Source: FEN-1350 sp964643355 | GTDB taxonomy: Bacteria; Planctomycetota; Phycisphaerae; Sedimentisphaerales; Anaerohalosphaeraceae | Direction: 5' to 3' | DNA length: 64,000 bases | NCBI GenBank assembly: GCA_964643355.1 | Contig: CAZXPW010000019.1 | Location: 1-64,000, forward strand | Part shown: in pieces, positions 61,944 through 64,000 of the stretch | How positions within the stretch are numbered: the first letter of the stretch is position 1 | Layout of the letters: each line of letters opens with the position of its first letter | Notes under the pieces: model-generated | Database searches by the model: none | Told to the model about the DNA's origin: nothing | Seen by the model: the letters and a program-made list of their open reading frames with translations, nothing else | Translations under genes and position numbers: made by a program

Positions 61944-62011
61944 AGTTGCACTATAGCGGAGAATGGCGATAGCGTCAACGGGGATGGAGGAAGTGGAAAG
62001 CGACCGGGAAA

Positions 62012-62263
62012 TCAGGCGTAGTAGTCGATATACAAACCAAGGGGGGCCGGAGAGTCAGTAAAGTATCCCCGAAGGCGGGAATACAAAATTTCTGGAATCA
62101 AACGGCGGGTAACGGGTACTTTTCGAGTCTGAGCTCTGGAATTGGAACGACCGGCTGAAGGGGCATCGTGGCGGGTTAAAAGCAGAGTTTTATTGTCCGC
62201 CGGAAACCCAGCCGGTTCAAACGGAAACCCGCCTATGGCCAACGCGGCATCCATCACATACAC
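62012..62263 (-). other. Doubtful 83-codon frame, possible gene remnant
   Basis: The frame reads GGFPFEPAGFPADNKTLLLT and then RHDAPSAGRSNSRAQTRKVP, with a high Arg/Pro content. No ribosome site precedes the ATG. It shares a loose FPxGF/GFxPA flavour with the fragment at 28639-28830, so both could be remnants, but I cannot name a family and it may be noise. Confidence 0.2.
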
Positions 62264-62332
62264 CTATAACATTCCCTTTTGAATATTTCGGGCATGTTTA
62301 TTATACGACTTTAGAAAAGTAAGTTCCAAACA

Positions 62333-62378
62333 AAACCCCCTTGTCAACCTATTCAGTTGAATCAATTCAAGGGGGTTT
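62333..62378 (-). terminator. Terminator downstream of small repeat lipoprotein
   Basis: AAACCCCCTTG (62333-62343) pairs perfectly with CAAGGGGGTTT (62368-62378) across a 24-base loop that has its own small CAAC/GTTG stem. On the minus strand it ends in TTTTGTTT. Confidence 0.7.
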
Positions 62379-62408
62379 CGAATCGGATCGATAGACCAAA
62401 GAATCAAC

Positions 62409-62693
62409 CTACTTGGTCGGAATCGCTTCTGCGGCCTTTTCCGCTGCCTTTTTGACAGAATCGGCGGCTTCCTTGGTGGCTTCAGCGGCTTTTTTTGTTG
62501 CGTCCGCGGCCGTTTCAGTGGCCTTTTTGGTTACATCAGCGGCGGTATCGGTGGCCTTTTTGGTGGCATCCTCGACCGTCTTCTGCTGTGAAGTTCCCGT
62601 ACCCGGCTTTTTCGCTGGTTGCGACTTCGAACAGCCGGCCACAAGACCGGCAGCCATTATTCCCATCCCCTTCAAAAACATGCGGCGTTCCAT
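62409..62693 (-). CDS. Small lipoprotein with amphipathic 11-residue repeats
   Basis: The 94-aa product begins ERRMFLKGMGIMAAGLVAGC, a combined twin-arginine-like start and lipobox. From about residue 40 it consists of near-repeats of 11 residues (DATKKATDTAA, DVTKKATETAA, DATKKAAEATK), a pattern typical of LEA-type or apolipoprotein-like amphipathic helices. It is probably an envelope-anchored helical rod with a stress or membrane-surface role; function unknown. AAAGGA precedes the ATG, and a terminator follows. Confidence 0.7.
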   Translation of the reverse strand: MERRMFLKGMGIMAAGLVAGCSKSQPAKKPGTGTSQQKTVEDATKKATDTAADVTKKATETAADATKKAAEATKEAADSVKKAAEKAAEAIPTK

Positions 62694-62870
62694 TTGATTT
62701 CCTTTCCTTGCAACTTTGTCTTTATCTTGTCTCCGATTGTTTCGGTACCAAGCTGGAAATACGAATCACTTCGTCATTCTACATAGTATCGACAAACAAT
62801 GCAAATCCCCTCAATAATGCCCCTATCCATATTTCGCTATCTTCTTGTTTTATAAAAGGTTACATAACAA

Positions 62871-63683
62871 TCACCCAGCCGGAGGAGTAGGTGTGTTATC
62901 CCGCGTTTCTTCTCCGGAATCTTCCGGTGGGGTACCTGCGGCAGGGGTTTCGGCTTCTTCAGAGGCCAGTTCAGATTCGGCAGCGGTGGCCTCTTCATCC
63001 AGCAGCTCGGGGGTAACCGCCGTGGTTTCCAGGAGAAGATTGATCTTCTTTTTGACAAAGGGCAACAGAGGGACATGTTCGACACGACGGAGGAGTTTTT
63101 TCCCGGTGGCATCGTAGATCTCAAGGTCCCCAGCCAGACAGATTAAAAGTTCGAAGAGGTCTGGATAGGTCGTACGGATACGCTTTGCACCCCGAGCAAG
63201 GGAATCATCCATACGGCCGAACTGATAATGTTCCAGTTCATTGTGAGTGATTCGCCATTTGCTGTTGAGGCGGGTCCAGAACCACATGATCATCCAGAGC
63301 AGGGTCAAAGGAATGCTGACAATCAGACCCAGATTGCGGGAATATTGAGGGTTTAAGTCGGCGAAAAAACGGTAGATATGACCGAAAATCGTAAAATGTT
63401 TGGCATCCCGCAGCCATAAAACCAGAATCCATAAACCCAGGATGACGACCAGCCAGAAAATCGAATAGTTCCGGTTGAGATCGACTCCCATGGTGATCAG
63501 AACCAGCAGAAGGGTAATTCCATAGAACCAGGCCAGGACCTCCGAAAATCGCTCGATACCGCCGACCGGCCAGAGGAGAAAACCCAGGAGAATAATCGGC
63601 CAGGTGAAAACAAGATTGGGATAGGTGTAAAAAACCACCTCATGTAGGATTTTTTTCGGCTTCGTTACTTTTTGTTCATTCAT
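62871..63683 (-). CDS. Membrane protein of unknown function (270 aa)
   Basis: The protein has four predicted membrane helices (about 24-42, 47-63, 74-92, 115-138: LVFTWPIILLGFLLWPVGG, LVVILGLWILVLWL, LGLIVSIPLTLLWMIMWFW). A cytoplasmic-type domain follows (WRITHNELEHYQFGRMDDSL, ... LFELLICLAGDLEIYDATG), possibly PH-like. The last 50 residues are Glu/Ala/Pro-rich and disordered. GGAG precedes the ATG. I do not recognise a characterised homologue. Quoted segments are not all contiguous. Confidence 0.6.
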   Translation of the reverse strand: MNEQKVTKPKKILHEVVFYTYPNLVFTWPIILLGFLLWPVGGIERFSEVLAWFYGITLLLVLITMGVDLNRNYSIFWLVVILGLWILVLWLRDAKHFTIFGHIYRFFADLNPQYSRNLGLIVSIPLTLLWMIMWFWTRLNSKWRITHNELEHYQFGRMDDSLARGAKRIRTTYPDLFELLICLAGDLEIYDATGKKLLRRVEHVPLLPFVKKKINLLLETTAVTPELLDEEATAAESELASEEAETPAAGTPPEDSGEETRDNTPTPPAG

Positions 63684-63867
63684 CGATCATCTCCAATACG
63701 GATAGACGCGACAGACTTGCCGATGTTACATCGCAATTCCGGTATAGGTGTACCACAGGCCTGAATTACGATCAACAGGATTCCGCAGAAATCGCATCGA
63801 AGGGAATCGGTTGCACTGTGGGGGATAAACGGGTATAAGTTGATTCGACAAGCCACGGGAAGTGATC

Positions 63868-64000
63868 ATGACACGAGTGGAGCTACAATCGGTTCGCAAG
63901 GTTTATGCCGGAGACATACCGGCCTTGCTGGATATTTGCCTGACCATTGAAAGCGGCCAGCGGTATGTACTGGCCGGACCGAGCGGATGCGGAAAGACCA
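63868..64000 (+). CDS. ABC transporter ATP-binding protein, N-terminal fragment (runs off window)
   Basis: The 44 visible codons read MTRVELQSVRKVYAGDIPAL, then ICLTIESGQRYVLAGPSGCG and KT, ending in the Walker A motif GPSGCGKT. The layout (VRKVYAGDIPALLDICL) is that of importer or LolD/FtsE-like ATPases. CGGGAAG about 6 bases upstream may serve as ribosome site. The gene continues beyond the window, so its transporter class is undecided. Confidence 0.85.
   Translation, partial: MTRVELQSVRKVYAGDIPALLDICLTIESGQRYVLAGPSGCGKT

Larger units (their letters stand above)
61944..62408. other. Intergenic region with possible remnant and a terminator
   Basis: This 465-bp gap precedes the Sua5 gene on its strand. 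It holds a doubtful leftward reading frame (62012-62263) and, at its right end, a terminator for the small lipoprotein gene. No promoter pair for the Sua5/rpiB operon could be called. Confidence 0.5.

Noticed and set aside
60792..62021. 409-codon plus-strand frame opposite the Sua5 fusion
   Set aside because: Antisense to a gene with conserved motifs; no ribosome site or domain.
62413..62697. 94-codon plus-strand frame rich in Ala/Val/Phe
   Set aside because: It is the exact antisense of the 11-residue-repeat lipoprotein; repetitive composition keeps both strands open.

Overview
The window looks like a chromosomal segment of an anaerobic or facultative, polysaccharide-degrading planctomycete, most likely Phycisphaerae (Sedimentisphaerales-like). 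The evidence is indirect. Several large secreted proteins end in short dockerin-like calcium loops (D-x-D/N-G-D...D-L/F...W-L) combined with LamG, lamin-tail/CotH and PA14-like modules. Many secreted proteins carry Tat (RR) signals. Pectin and rhamnogalacturonan functions are present (PL11 lyase, tagaturonate epimerase), and the assembly machinery is NifU/NifS. No rRNA, tRNA or CRISPR array was recognised.

Layout. 1-4 kb: the 3' part of an asparagine-synthase-like gene, a small ORF, and purF-purM read leftward from a near-perfect sigma70-type promoter. 4.3-6.6 kb: a Tat-exported fucose-isomerase-like protein and an exported metallo-beta-lactamase-fold protein. 6.6-11.4 kb (minus): a sugar ABC transporter (binding protein, ATPase, permease) with tagaturonate epimerase uxaE as last gene, probably a hexuronate uptake and catabolism operon. 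11.5-16.1 kb (minus): an Fe-S operon, Rrf2 regulator-cysE-nadA-nifU-nifS. 16.4-18.8 kb: exonuclease III and a 516-aa protein with an embedded HPr-like domain. 18.9-23.6 kb (minus): a Gld-type ABC system (ATPase, permease, GldG-like, DUF4340). 23.8-25.6 kb: a PIG-L deacetylase and a NagB-like isomerase.

25.6-30.5 kb is an accessory stretch: a dockerin-type secreted protein, a RAYT transposase flanked by inverted palindromic units with compensatory base changes, a secreted-protein gene broken by one in-frame UGA, and a subtilase with its catalytic core deleted. 30.5-36.2 kb holds a 1907-aa lamin-tail/CotH surface protein. 36.5-41.5 kb: a PQQ-type beta-propeller, a TIM-barrel sugar-phosphate isomerase-like protein, a DUF434-like protein and a coiled-coil lipoprotein. 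41.7-49.6 kb (plus): a FlgI-like/HEAT lipoprotein, smc, and a pair of M16 peptidase genes with complementary active-site halves.

49.6-64 kb: a LamG secreted protein, msrB lipoprotein, a frameshifted DUF5107/TPR gene, a PL11 rhamnogalacturonan lyase, a GH5-like hydrolase, and a membrane protein fused to pterin-carbinolamine dehydratase. Next come rpiB and a Sua5/arginine-phosphatase-like fusion, which recall the Bacillus ywlC-ywlE-ywlF cluster. The end holds a repeat lipoprotein, a membrane protein and the start of an ABC ATPase gene.

The most unusual signals are the RAYT locus with covarying inverted hairpin units, the Sua5-YwlE-like fusion, the membrane/PCD fusion, the FlgI-HEAT lipoprotein beside smc, and the HPr-like domain in a large protein. 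All functional calls come from reading translations and motifs by eye; no database search was run.
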